A stretch of DNA of 64,000 nucleotides from the NCBI GenBank assembly GCA_000499405.2, contig HG738139.1, positions 16,096,858-16,160,857 of the forward strand. Reading direction: 5' to 3'. Shown piece after piece: positions 49,382 through 61,850 of this stretch. The notes under the pieces are model-generated. The model made no database searches and was not told the DNA's origin. It saw only the letters and a program-made list of their open reading frames with translations. The DNA comes from Onchocerca volvulus (Eukaryota; Nematoda; Chromadorea; Rhabditida; Onchocercidae). Numbering within the stretch: the first letter of the stretch is position 1; each line of letters opens with the position of its first letter. Both the position numbers and the translations under genes were made by a program.

Positions 49382-50343
49382 CTAGATTTTATCGATGGAT
49401 CTCGCAGAAGTTTGCTTGAAGTGAATGTAATCAAGTGATACTACAAATCCTACTGCATTCAAATCGGATTTTATGAAAAAGATATGTATTTATGAAGTTA
49501 AAATTTCATGAATCGTTTCCGTTTTCAATCCGATTCTGCCGCTCTCGATTTTTTCAACCTTTATCTTGTAGCAAATCCAAACACACTAAGTTTCTTCTTT
49601 TCTGAGCCAAAATCCTCAGTTTTTTTCATTTTTACTACTATCTTTTTCCTTCAGTCTGCCTTTTTTCTTGCTAGTGCCCTTAACGGCTCTGTAAACTATC
49701 AATTTTCCGCCTAACTGCCATTCAACTGATTGCAATACTATGATAAATAGCTGATATAACAGCTGTTTGCAAGTAATTTTATAAATGAACAGATTTGACA
49801 AGAAGTTACGTCAGAAGTGACGAAAAAAAAAAGTTTTCTCATTTCAGAAAATGAACGAATATCATGCATAATCTGATTACATTTCGAGAAATATCTTCTG
49901 TTCTTGAATAAGCAAGTGTATTTCGTAAATGTTTATCCTTCTAATGGAAGAGTGATATCCAGAAACTGATAACAATTTCTGATAAGAACATTGCACTACA
50001 ATTAAATATTCAATGCAGCCGAATGTTCTTTTTTTCCTCTCTTTTCGAATTAAGATAATGACAAACAAAAAAAAACTATGATATAAATTGTAATCAATTT
50101 TAGCATTGTTTGATTCATCCATTTATTGGATTATTTGCTAAAATAAGATATAGATTTCATGATTAAAAATTAAAAAATTTTTCAAATAATTTTTAATTGA
50201 AAAAAAAATAGAAAGAAAATTGATTAAATAATCTTACGTTGATCAGATAAAATATAACACATCGTTGTAGCAGTTAATTCGGTTGAAGAAGATGAAGCAG
50301 ATATGTTAATATGATACTTTAATCGCTGAATAATTGATCGCTG
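49382..50343 (-). CDS. Candidate last two exons of an unidentified gene
   Basis: Exon 50325-50238 (acceptor TTATTCAG, or an alternative one at 50343) ends at a strong C/GTAAGA donor. It reads RLKYHINISASSSSTELTAT then TMCYILSDQ. In phase with it, a terminal exon from about 49450 or 49438 reads SLDYIHFKQTSARSIDKI to a TAG at 49382. I do not recognise the protein and see no exon further upstream. The first exon is more credible than the second. Confidence 0.35.
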
Positions 50344-53300
50344 TTACACATTTCATCGATAGTAATGAATTTCTATTAATGATATAGAACTGTTCAAAAC
50401 ATAAATATAATATAATAATTAAAATGTAATTAATTATCGGAGTTATAAATATATTTATATGATTTGTGTAGAAAAAGAGCGAAAAAAAAGGGAAATGTTG
50501 GCTATGAAAAGAGAAGAGATTTTTTCGGTTTAAATACTAAAATTGGCAATTCAAGTAAAAGAGGAATTTTTTTTTTTTGAATTTTCAACATAAAAATTTG
50601 ATAAATAACAAAAAGATAAAAAAGGGAGAGAAGAGGGAAAGAGAGAGGGAAAGAGAGAAAGAACAATGATACAGAAAGAAAATAGCAATACGTAACGAGA
50701 ATGAAAATATCAACAGATGAAACAGTACAGATCTAAATTGTTTGTGTCATTCATTTTCTTTTTCATCTCTGCTAACAATGCAAATGATTATTTCTGTTTC
50801 TAAAATATTAAAATTAAATGGTTATCATTGAATTGAAATATAAAATTTGTGCTTTTTTTTTCATCACTATTCCTATAATAATTAAGTCATAAGTTGCTCA
50901 AATTTAAACATATTTGTATTTAATTGATTACAAAATTAATTTCCATCTATATTGAATATGAAAAAATATATTTTAGATTTACCACAAACGAAAACTTTTA
51001 ATCTTTTTTCCTCTCTCTCTCTCTCTCTTCTCCACTCTTTCTCTCTCCGTTTGGTGACATTCATTCGATCGCAAACATATAAATCATATGGAATTAGTAA
51101 GTAATATAGTTCAAAGATTGATCGAAAAAAAAGAGGAAGAATGTATAGGAAAGATGAAATATTCTGAAAACATTTGCGGATGAAAAAATACAACTGAAAG
51201 CAAGCGGATATTTTAACACAATAACTGATATTAGATGATGAATTTTTCGGATTTATCATTTGTAATGCAAGAATGAAGATATTTTTGTAGATGATGGGAT
51301 ATGAAACGATTTATAAATATTGCAAGTAAATTATAATAACAATAAAAATAATTGTAATAATATTTTCTGTTAATAAAAGCTGATAATTTAAATATCTGTA
51401 AATGTTTGCTATTGAAAGAATTTATCATATCTAAGAGAAAAAAAAAAAAAAAAAGAAAAAGAGAAAACATATCAATGTGAGAAGCATTTTTCTTTTAACA
51501 ATTTAAGAAAAATATATTTTTGCATGAATAGTTGGCCACATTATTTTCTTTTTGGCAAAAGATGAAAAATATTGACTATTTGCAGCCAAAAATAAGTGAA
51601 GAACGAATGATTGACAAACAATATCATTCTTAATTGCATTGATAATTGCTACAAATGTATATGTAAATAATCGATAATTGGTATGAACTTCAAATATTAG
51701 TTTGAATTATTAAATAAAATGAAATAGTAAAATTTGAAAAATTTGGATTAATGAAAACAAAATCTTCTTGTTAAACAATGATTAGATTTAAAACATTTAA
51801 AAAAAAAAGTAAAATTGTCCTTTCAACTACTTGTTGCTTTATAATTCATCAAAAACAGTTAGAAAAGTGCGAAAGAAGAACAAAAGAAAGGAAAAAAAAA
51901 AAGAAAAAGTAACGAAGAACGGAACGCTAAAAAATTTAAACGAGAAAGTGATGTAAATTCATTAAAGAAAATTTATTATCGCTCATCGAGCAAGTTGTTT
52001 GATAAATTATCAAACAGTGAAATTGAACATTTTGTGGTTTTATTTTATTTAATTATTTGTTGATTGATTGAAATGAAATTAATCATTCCGTTCGTGTATC
52101 GAACCGAAAATTTCTTGTATGTTCAAAAAAGTAGTTCTGTCCAGTAAGTGAAATCATCAAATATTTTCTTTTTTCCATTTCTTCCACTCTTTTTTACCTA
52201 ATTTTTTTCTTTTTTCATTTCAATTGCAATGCAATGTCACTTCAACTATCGATATTTTGGAAATATTTGAAATTTTTTTTTTCGGTTTGTTTGAATGAAT
52301 AGCAAAAGTTTTTTCTCTATAAACTATGAAATGCTAATTTTTAACAGTAATAAAAGTATATAATTTGCACAAACATTTTTTCAATATATTTATATTCTTT
52401 GAGCATATCCGAATCGATTAATTTTTCCTAACAAATTCAATCGAAATATTATATAAAAATGAGTATATACAAGTTTGAAAATGAGATGATAAAATTTGAA
52501 TTATATGTTTAGCATTATAAAAAGAAGATGTATGACATTCAATTTATCTTTTTCTGAAATTTTCACAATTCAGCCAGTAATTTCTTATATTTTTTTAATT
52601 GAATGATGCAATATAATTGGTATGGAATGATTGATTCCGAAATAAAAAAGTAGAAAGTGAAACAATTTTCCATCAATTTTACAAATCAAAACTTATCGGT
52701 TCTTTTTTCTGCCCTGTTGTTTGTCTAATATAGTGTTAAGCAAAAAAAGGTGGGAATGTTTTTGTTTTCATTTAAAATCGCTTCTTTTTCCATTTATTTT
52801 CATCAGCTTTCTTTTTTTTTTTTTAAATCAGTTAAAAACAATGCTAATTTAATGTAATTTAATACATCAAGCTTTAGCGAAATTCGACCAAAATATTCAT
52901 CCATTCATGCTTGGATAATTAATACAATTTTAATTAATCTTAGTTTTGACCCATATAGTACAGGACATATGAAAATAGATTGCGAATTATTACTTAAGAA
53001 TTTGCTTTCGTTTAGTGATGGATGACAGCGAAGAATAAAGCAATAACATCGACGTTTGGATGATTGAGTGATTCAGTAAATAGTGTAATTATATGCAGTT
53101 TTATGTACAAATGGAATTCCAATTTTTCGTAGACATTTTTAGAATAAGTTGAATAGATGCAGCTTTTATCAATACAACTTGCAGAAGGATATTATCAGAT
53201 ATTAGCAACGAATTTATGAAACAAATCAAAAGTTATGCTTTCTTTATTCCGAAACAATCAGACATATCTTCTTGTTGAGAAATAAGATAAAACGATCTGA

Positions 53301-54149
53301 TATCTTAAGATTAAGAATAATATCCTAAGACTTAATTGCATAAGTTTATTTTAACATAAATGCTATTCTAACTTGAACATGGTCTCTTTCTTTTTGCTTT
53401 AATTATAATTTTTTAATTCGATTAACTATCCTAATATATAATAATTCTCGTTGCAAATTATTTTGAAATTAAAAAATTTCTAGAAATGAGATATTAATTT
53501 CAGTAAGAAAATTTTAAAATTTAATCTTTTTTTGTGCGGTAAGATATGGTAAATGCTAAATGATTAGCAATTGATAATTTATTGATAATTATAGTATTTA
53601 AGGAAGATTAATAAATCATGAAAGGAAAGAAAGCAGATCGTGATTGAAAACTTCCTACAAGAATATATATTTTGTTGCAATAGTATAAATATTTTCTGGA
53701 AAATCAGTTACAATCCAAACTAATTTGGAAGGTCAAAAATATAATTCTTTTTGTAGATTATCTATTGGATTGATACAAAAATAACAACGCAGATATTTTA
53801 TATTCGAATATGAGAGTCATGAAATATATTGCATTATTTTTACTCATTATTTACTTGTACTTCTTGGCTAGCGAATTATTATTTGATATTTTATCAATGT
53901 TTGAAATTAAGGAAAAAAAATGAAATGATATTAGAAACGAAATGAATTCGAATGATTGATCTCAAGAAAAAACGATATAGTTTTACGGAAGAATTCGTTT
54001 CAGGAGCTGTTAATGAAAGTACAATACAATAATAGGTTCAAGAAGTTTTGCCAAAGGATGAGAGAGCTGAAAATGAAAGTATAGCCACTGATCATCGCAA
54101 GTTGACAACGATCAGCAGAGAGCAATTGACAAAAATGATCTCCTTGTAA
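50344..54149. other. Gene-free, simple-repeat-rich interval
   Basis: AT-rich DNA with GA/CT tracts (about 50,620-50,660 and a CT run at 51,012-51,030) and poly-A/T runs. Open frames here are low complexity. No exon supported. Confidence 0.5.
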
Positions 54150-54660
54150 TTGCATAAGAAGAACTGAATATCGAATACAGTATGGTCATTTCAGCATTTG
54201 AATTGAAATATAAAAGGTTCATAAATGAAAAAATCGTAAAAATTTCGCTTTTCCTGATTTTATGCAGTCTTGATGACTATTTCCCGACATTTTGACTTAT
54301 CATGAAAAGTGAATTGTGTTGACATTCAGCAACGGCCATTTTGCAGTGGTTGGATATGAAAAAGAAGCTCTAATGAACTTCTTAAAGCTGGAAGTTATAG
54401 TAAAAAAATCATAATCATCCTTGGCGATTTGCTGCTAATAGAGCCGTTTGAATTTTCGAAATCTTTCATCTGAAAAATAAACTCAAAAAAATGATGAAAT
54501 TCATCAAAAACTGCGATGTCTAACCGCACTTCAGCAGTTGATGTTTCGAGAGTTAATAAAATAAGCTTAGATTTTTACTTTATCCACTGTATCCTCTGAT
54601 CTATCACTTTAGTATTGCAACTTTTTGCAAAAAAATAGGCATAAATAAACTTATTTTTTT
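54150..54660 (+). mobile_element. Degenerate Tc1/mariner-type transposase relic
   Basis: Short blocks in three frames follow the order of a mariner transposase: QWLDMKKKL near 54,335, a stop-riddled stretch, INSKKNDEIHQKLRCLT near 54,490-54,530, and LLYPLYPLIYHFSIATF near 54,575-54,620. These resemble the QWL, 'I..D.. H.KL..L' and 'HPPYSPDL.P.DYH.F..L' regions of the family. Stops and frameshifts throughout show it is long dead. The match is by eye and weak in places. Confidence 0.5.
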
Positions 54661-56429
54661 GTTGACAAAAATATGCTAATTGCCATGGCTATGATTAAAA
54701 AGATATGTTTGAGCCTAATCATAATAACTTAAAATTTATCAAAAGTCAACTACTGAAAAAAAGATCAAACAGTACAGATATTACAAATGGTAATTTTGCT
54801 ACATGAAAGTTAAAATTAAGTTATTGTGGCAATACATTTCTAATATTACAAATTTCACAATTTTTTTCATTTTACAATAATTTTACAATTTTCATTTTGA
54901 GATTTAATTGCCTATATGAGAAAAGATTATCTATTGCAATAATTGAGGACCACATATAAATCATTCTTTTTTTAAATCTCAAACAACTGATTTTTATAAA
55001 TGACCCAGTATTTTGCTTTTCAAAAAATTAGCAAACTAAACAGCAGTGTGAAAAATAAGGAGAAAGTGGTTGATTGAAGCAGTAAGAAATAAAATCAAAT
55101 TAATTATTCAGAGAGTTGGCATGACGATTATATTATTAGCATGGATATATTCATTCACTGGTTATAACGATGAAAAATTTTTGGCGTAATTAATTATGAA
55201 TCTCCAACTTGAATTTATGGATATCTTATGGAATCACAAGTTGTCTTGATCAATAAATCCGCTTATCCAGTTTATTCATATTCATTTCCATATGGACTAT
55301 TACGATAGCCAAAATATAATTATTAGCAATTATCGGCAAAAGAGAGAATGCATTGCATATATAATTAGCACTCACTTTTTCCTTTTTTTCTGCTAAACTA
55401 AATATTCATTTTTTCAAGTTCTGAAAAACGAAGAAAATCCGAAATACTTCAAGGAAATTTAAAAAAAAAAAAAATTTAAGAATATCAAATGAATGGCTTC
55501 TCAATAAACAAGCCTAAATTTGATAAAATTTGACATAATACCGAACGTTTGCTTATGATTTCATAGGAATGTAACAGAACAATAAATTAGACCTAAAATC
55601 AGGTATTGTATCATCATTGACAACAGCAAAGATTTGAACTTTTGAACCTAGCTGAAATGACAACATTAGATAAATTTCAAATAATTATAATTGTAAAAAA
55701 AAGAGAAAACATTAAAATTTATCGAAAATGGTTATAGTTATTAAAAATAAATTATATCATGGCGATAAGTTACTCTTTTTTAACAAAATATATTTGAAGT
55801 ATTTATGCCTGATTGCAAATGGCTTGAAATTATCTTGGAAACTTTTGTATTGATGAATAATTTTACTAATCCATGAATATTAATAACTAAAATCGAAAAT
55901 TTAATTTTTTGTAGATAATTTTTAAACTTGCTTTATGAGTTAAATTCAATTTTCACGTAATTTATTAGGATTGATTAGATTTATAGAGAAAATGAAACAA
56001 TTAAGAAGATAATTTATATACATATTATATATATACATAAAAGAGAAAAAAATAAAGAAAAAAAAAAAAACAAGACACAACAACATACTTACTTTGCTAC
56101 TCCATTTCATTTTTGACTTTTTAGTTTTTTTTATTATATTATCTTATTTTTCTTATTTTGAGGTGTATTGTTTTCAGGTTTTATATGGAGTAGCAAATTA
56201 AGCATATATATATATATATCAATTGAAAATTCGAAAGAGATAAAAAGTTCGGACATGTTATTTTTTAATGCTATGAAATTAATTTAATACTACGAGATGA
56301 AAATTAAATAAGAGACGTAATAAAAATACAAAATTAACAAATTAACAAAATTACAAAAATAAAAAAAAAGCCAAAAATTAAAAATGATGTAAATCCTCAG
56401 CCGAATTATCCATATAGATAAAAATGCAA
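54661..56429. other. AT-rich interval with a small inverted repeat
   Basis: No gene seen. 56,091-56,110 (TTACTTTGCTACTCCAT) pairs with 56,183-56,203 (ATGGAGTAGCAAATTAAG) around a loop of about 75 bp, next to a TA microsatellite at 56,205-56,218. Confidence 0.5.
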
Positions 56430-57050
56430 ATCACCGTTGCTGTTATTTGGAACATAACTTTGCAATCTCTTCACTGATTGCTTTCAAATTTTGAAACAAC
56501 ATTGCATTGAAATTGGGATGTATTTTTATCTATACATATCTACTTTTTTTGCCTATCACACCTATGAAAGGTAAAAGTAAGTTGGATCGTGTCATCGTTA
56601 CCTTTATTTGGCACATAACTTTGCAACCTCTTCACCGATTGCTTTCAAATTCCGATACAACTTTGCATTTGGATGAACGCTTTTTTAAACTTAGATATAT
56701 CTACCTTTTTTTACTTGTCATACCTGTGACCGGTGAGAGTAAGTGAGTGGACCCGATTGATGCAAGATTTTCATGCAGTGTTGCATTCGAAATTTATTTA
56801 CATTTGAGTAGACAAGTAATCGCTTTCAAATTTTTGTATAAATGATATCCGCTCTAAGCTTTTCGTTTATTTCTTGATTTGTGAAGTAGGTGAGCGGACC
56901 AGATTTACTGACCGCGCCTAAGCTGTACTTGCCATGTAAATTCGTAAATTCTTACCTATTACTTTCAAATTTCGATGTAACCTTGCTTTCATAAAGGCGC
57001 GTGTTTCTATTTGTATATATCCACTTTTTTTACCTGTCACACAAATCAAT
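56430..57050 (+). repeat. Degenerate direct repeats, period roughly 160-190 bp, upstream of the Helitron relic
   Basis: Two clear units share ACATAACTTTGCAA, CTCTTCAC, GATTGCTTTCAAATT, ACTTTTTTTGCCTATCACAC-like and GGTAAAAGTAAGT-like blocks (56,449-56,590 and 56,610-56,750). Two shorter, more diverged units follow at about 56,815-56,900 and 56,955-57,045. They end just before the Helitron ATG and could be its leader or an unrelated array. The open frame at 56,507 is produced by this repeat and has no recognised domain. Confidence 0.6.
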
Positions 57051-57098
57051 TTCGAGAATTCTTCGGGTTCAATCTATTTGCTTTAGTTCATCCAAATA

Positions 57099-58004
57099 AT
57101 GCCTCGCAGAAGATCAAATTTAGGTCATCGTACTCGCTCAGCGAAAGGAATGCGACGATTTATTGCAAATCAAATTGAAGAACGGGTACAAGAAATGAGC
57201 GAACAAGACTAAGAATAGCTCAAATATGAGCAGAACAACGTGCAGCCAGAGTTGAGGATGCGTGGTTGCGAGCATGTCGATCGTGTTCTGTAGCTTCAGA
57301 TCTGCTTCATTTTCAACAGAATGAACGCGATATCTGAAAGTGGCTAAAGATATCAACGAGAAACAGAAAATCAGCATCAAATATAATCTCGTGTTCAGCA
57401 ATCACGCAATTACAATCGCCTTGCATTCCGGTACAATCCAACTGATGGTTAAAGTTTAGGCCCGCATGTTCTCATCGGCACTATGACCGAAGTATGTCTC
57501 TATTGCGAGGTTCTGAAATTTAATGAAGAAAACGAAAGGAATGTGTTGCGCTGCGGGAAAAATTAAACTGCCTCAACTCGAAGGACCGCCAGACCCATCG
57601 AAAACTTTGCTTGCCAGATATATTGCCGATTCAAAGCATTTCCTATGTGTCATCGGAAAATACAATTCTTGCCTCCAAATAAAGTCATTTGGTACAAAAA
57701 TTGTAACAACACAATTCATGCAACTTTCAAAGTGAAAGGACAAATTTATCACAAAGCCGGCTATCTGTTTCCGCCGCCAGATGGTCAATATAAATTCAAC
57801 AATCCGACAAATCAGCTGAACAGTATCTTTTCTATCAACACAAAGAAAGATCCGTTTTTCTGGATATTCTCTGATAATTGTTTGTTACAAAGAATCACTC
57901 TTCATCAATCAATAAAACCTTTCTCAACAGGATTCTTTTGCACAGGACACGAAAAAAAAAAGGTCGCACAGGACCTCTTCACATTTATTGCTGACCTAGC
58001 CTAA
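57099..58004 (+). mobile_element. Decayed Helitron protein region (N-terminal part of the Rep/helicase polyprotein)
   Basis: Starts at an ATG encoding MPRRRSN, the usual opening of animal Helitron proteins. Fragments in several frames follow: an Arg/Glu/Gln-rich coiled region, then LAFRYNP, GPHVLIGTMTEVCLYCEVLKF, a CCAAGKIKLPQLEGPPDP zinc-finger-like block, and KVKGQIYHKAG with LFPPPDGQYKF. These match the conserved order before the Helitron helicase-like N domain. Several stops and frameshifts break it. The Rep endonuclease core and helicase are absent, so it is a dead fragment. I did not find convincing Helitron termini. Confidence 0.8.
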
Positions 58005-59083
58005 TCACAATAGCAAGAATCAATTTCCAATCCAACCAAACTACAAAGTATCAGTTTTTTTTTCCCAACGTTAGAAACATGCTCTTTCTCTTTTTTTTTT
58101 TTTTTTTTTTTTTCACTTAATCAGACAGCGACAGCAAAGCATGTATTAAAACATGCGCGTATTCGAATGCAACGTTGCATCAAAATTTTAAAGCAATAAG
58201 AAAGGACTTTCGATATCTATGATTTCAATTAATTTGAAGTTCGGAACAGTTCGGAATTGCAAGGATTCCAGTTTGACAGTTCAAAGCGATTTGAATTTTT
58301 AAATAGTGTTTTATAAATATTAAATCAGTCCTTTCCTTCATAAATAGAAAAAATGACGAAATGACATTTATAATACCTCCGCCATGCGGAGCATTGGTAG
58401 GGTACAGCTGGTTTAAAATAGAAAATTATGCGCATTTTATAACTTTAAATTTAGTAATTGCTTGTAAGGAATTTGAAATTTGGGCGAATTACGTGATCAA
58501 CTTGTGATATTAGAAAGGACATGTTTTAAAGTACTCAATTATATGATGTATTTTTGTAGAATGAATTCCAATTATGAAATAACACTTGCAATTTAGAACG
58601 TGTAATTCAATCGGTAATATGAATTCGTCAAAACTATTTCATTACTTCCGTCTTATTTGCTGATTTCGAAATTTCAACTTCACTTACGTTTTCGTTGCAT
58701 TTGTTACACTTTTTTTTTTTTTTGTTCCATTTCTAATACAAGAAATTTTATTGAATTATAATTTCTATTAAGAAATGTTTAATGCATGGAATAATCATGA
58801 AGTTAATAACTTGCATGCTATATATCTGACATATACAATAATAATGAAATCTGCCACTAGAATTGCTAGTAAAAAGTTTGCGAACCATTAAGATAAGTAA
58901 AATTTCACATACGTTTGAGAAGTCATATACATCTCGTAAAATACTGCTTTAACATGCAATATTGTACTATCTTGAGATTCTTAAAAGGCTCAGGAGTCAG
59001 ATTGAAGAAGAAAAAGCCATAGAACTCCACAATTATTTCAAAGATTGAAATTCCAATTAAAATATCAGGTGGGAACAAGCACA
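58005..59083. other. Interval between the Helitron relic and the tRNA cluster
   Basis: Contains a long poly-T (about 58,092-58,113) and AT-rich DNA. No gene seen. Confidence 0.5.
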
Positions 59084-59157
59084 GCCGCCGTAGCTCAGTC
59101 GGTTAGAGCGTGGGTCTAATAAGCCCAAGGTCGCAGGTTCGACCCCTGCCGGCGGCA
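59084..59157 (+). tRNA. tRNA-Ile (anticodon AAU)
   Basis: 74 nt including the discriminator A; folds as a full cloverleaf. The 7-bp acceptor GCCGCCG pairs with CGGCGGC, the D stem is GCTC/GAGC, the anticodon stem is TGGGT/GCCCA around the loop CTAATAA (anticodon AAU at 59118-59120), and the T stem is GCAGG/CCTGC with loop TTCGACC. No intron. TTTT follows about 11 nt downstream, a possible Pol III stop. Confidence 0.97.
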
Positions 59158-59484
59158 CACCACCACGTCTTTTGCAGAATGCTTTTATTCAGTGAGTTGG
59201 GAAAGTTTAAACACTGATAAAAAATAGAAAAAACTTTTTTCCTTCAAAATAGAAATCATTTCCTTTTTATTCAGTTCGCTTCGTTGCTCAAAATTGAAAT
59301 AGTTTTCCTCTTGTCATCTTCGTTTATATGCTATCCAGATCCATTTAACTTAGTGTCATCTCCAATATGACATTGCATGTGGCAAATAATTTATGTTATA
59401 CATGACATAAAGAACCGCCAATTTTAACCTAATTTAAAAGTTTGAAAACTTTAAAAACCAATAATTGTATAGCAAAACGTGCGT

Positions 59485-59558
59485 TGCCGCCGGCAGGGGT
59501 CGAACCTGCGACCTTGGGCTTATTAGACCCACGCTCTAACCGACTGAGCTACGGCGGC
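59485..59558 (-). tRNA. tRNA-Ile (anticodon AAU)
   Basis: Reverse-strand copy, base-for-base identical to the gene at 59084 across all 74 nt. The flanks are unrelated. Confidence 0.97.
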
Positions 59559-60155
59559 TGTATAGTCCCGTTTCAACGGAGTCAATTCCAAGTTTGTCCC
59601 CTAAAATCCGATCGGAATTGGGATAGAAATACACGAATTTTCTTTCGTTATTATATGAATACTGGTCCGACCGATCAAAGACTAATTCGATCCAGTTCGA
59701 TCCGACCAAACTGTTATATATGACAAATTGGGTGTATGATGATAATAAAATTTAAGGATGTTGATGATGACAGTGATAATAATAATAATGATAACTAATA
59801 AACTTTGAGAGCTTTGAGAAATTGAAATTTTTGCTTAATTAGAATACTGTACTGTCGTAGAAATGATTTTGTGAAATATATGATAGAGCTGAGCTATCAT
59901 ATTACTCTAAAAAAAATCAACCGAAAATCTTCATTATAACAAATCAGAAGTGAAGTAGATTCTTCTGGTGTTACGAGAACTTGTTAGATATGGAGTTGAG
60001 TAAGTTTGGGATGTAAATATTTTTTTTATCTTATGTTTGTTTTCTCTTTTTTTTTAACCATTTATGACAAGTAATTAATTTATTTTATTTGAAATTTCAT
60101 TCAACGATTCATTTACAAAGACAACATTTCCTCGGGAAAGAAAAGGTCGCGTGTG

Positions 60156-60229
60156 TGCCGCCGGCAGGGGTCGAACCTGCGACCTTGGGCTTATTAGACC
60201 CACGCTCTAACCGACTGAGCTACGGCGGC
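60156..60229 (-). tRNA. tRNA-Ile (anticodon AAU)
   Basis: Third identical 74-nt copy, in the same orientation as the second. The flanks are unrelated outside the tRNA. Confidence 0.97.
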
Positions 60230-60429
60230 TTCTGTAGTATCGTGCTGTTAAAATTACTAGTAAGTATACCATTATTCAGTATATTTTGTTAAAATTTTTT
60301 ACATAAATTTTCGATTTCGGTAAACCGAAATGCTGACATAATGCAAATTTTGTTTATAATAAAGATTTGCAATCTAATACATGAAACCACTCATCCATAT
60401 TGCACACAATGGCCCTTTGTTTCTCACCA

Positions 60430-60740
60430 TCTAATCTGCTGATAATGCTCATGGGCTTCGTTTAAGAGTTGTAAATGGCCTGTAGAACATGTTGCAAATG
60501 GTTGTAAAAATGCTTAAATGGTTATAAAATATGCTAATGTCTGTAATTTTGTAAGGTTAATGTCATGCTCTTTATTTAAGAATTACAAATGATTGTGAAA
60601 TATGTCTGGAATGTCCAGGGATTAATATCATGCTCTTTGTCTAAAGGATTCCAAATGGTTGCAATCATGTCAATTGTCGAATAATAATGTAGGAACCAAA
60701 TCCTTGTTCTTTGTTTCAATGTTTCAAGCATTACTTATCT
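60430..60740 (+). repeat. Degenerate tandem repeat, unit about 65-115 bp
   Basis: At least three copies of a block around CATGCTCTTTATTTAAG followed by an AAATGGTTG-like stretch, near 60,449, 60,564 and 60,630; a fourth weaker one is at about 60,705. The spacing is irregular. No gene is seen in it. Confidence 0.5.
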
Positions 60741-60814
60741 CTTATCCTTTAGTGTTTATCCATATCAATCTTTTCTGTATGATTAATGTATGAACCTCCA
60801 TTCCCTTATCCCAG

Positions 60815-61065
60815 ATTACCATACAAAAGAGCAGAATCAGTGCTTGAGCGACGGCGTCAATCTCTTGAGTATTCCGACCATCAGTTCATCAAGATTAGTG
60901 GCGGTTCAGTGTCCATAAGTGCCGAAATCGTCAGTTCATCAGCAACCAAGAAACTAACATCAGCGACAGGCTCTCCTACGTCAGTATCAGTGGCAAAACG
61001 TTCCCAGCCAATATCAAGCAATCTCAACAAAGCACAAGCAATCATTCATCAAGAGACCACTATTG
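60815..61065 (+). CDS. Isolated coding-like exon, unknown protein (partial)
   Basis: A 251-nt open stretch sits between a strong acceptor (CATTCCCTTATCCCAG ending at 60814) and a donor (GGTATC at 61066). Its composition is markedly less AT-rich than its surroundings. The peptide begins LPYKRAESVLERRRQSLEYS, continues FIKISGG and is then Ser/Thr-rich, ending AIIHQETTI. It has no stop. No partner exon was found on either side, and no domain is recognised. It may be an exon of a gene with long introns, or a captured gene fragment beside the Helitron relic. Confidence 0.45.
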
Positions 61066-61099
61066 GTATCATATATATTACTCGCATATTGTTTTTTTT

Positions 61100-61850
61100 T
61101 TTTTTTTTCCATTATTTGTTATTATAAAGTGCGATGTTGTTATAATATTGTGTATACCTAATAAAGGTTATTGTTGACCTAGTCAAGTCACAGCAGCAAA
61201 AAAGATCTCCAATCCAACGATTCTAGAATCCCAAATCACAAATTAAACAATACCCATCTTTCCCTTACATTCGACAGGTGTTGACGAAAGCCGGAAGATG
61301 TAATTAATTGTATAACGGGAGATGTTGGCGAAGTCAAAAGATGCGATTATGGTAAACAAGGGATATTAAAGGTCAAGTACCGCGACAATATTTTAAAGGG
61401 GTCAACAAAGCCGAAAGGATGAACATGTTCACCGACAAAATGCACCGATTCACAGATAATCAATTATGAGGTGACACACCGGAGTTCAAGTAAGAGAAAG
61501 AGTTCCGAAGGATTTAAAAGATCAATACTTCGGAGCTGAGTTGAAATCAGTTTTTCAAAAACAGTTCGGCAGGAGCCACAGCTCAATGGCATGAGTGACA
61601 GTTCAGCGGGAGCAACAGCAGCGGTAGAGCGAGAGGAGGACGACAGTTACAAAGGAAAGATACGGTACTATAATAAGCATTTAGACAGTACTCGTATCCT
61701 TTGATTCTTACCGTCTATTGTGCGTTTAGTTCCTATCATTGCGTAAAAGTGAAATCATGTAAGCTTGATAAAGCTATTGTTGACCTAATAGAGCCACAAC
61801 AGCAAGAAGGGTCAATCTCTAATCACAAAACACGAACAAATGAGAGAATC
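61100..61850 (+). repeat. Repeat-derived, GC-richer block, possibly LTR-like
   Basis: Holds two copies of a motif (GTTGACCTA, ACAGCAGCAA or ACAACAGCAA, then CAATCT/CCAATCCAA) at 61,170 and 61,780; a third lies at 57,989 beside the Helitron relic. It also holds repeated GTTGACGAAAG / GTTGGCGAAG / GTCAACAAAG blocks at 61,280-61,410, each followed by a Gly/Arg-type GGAAGATG stretch. AATAAAGG or GATAAAGC sits just before two of the motifs, as a polyadenylation signal might in an LTR. No retrotransposon coding region is visible in the window. Confidence 0.35.

Noticed and set aside
59442..60292. Open frames containing PPAGVEPATLGLLDPRSNRL
   Set aside because: Read-through of the tRNA-Ile genes, a known artefact of tRNA antisense translation.
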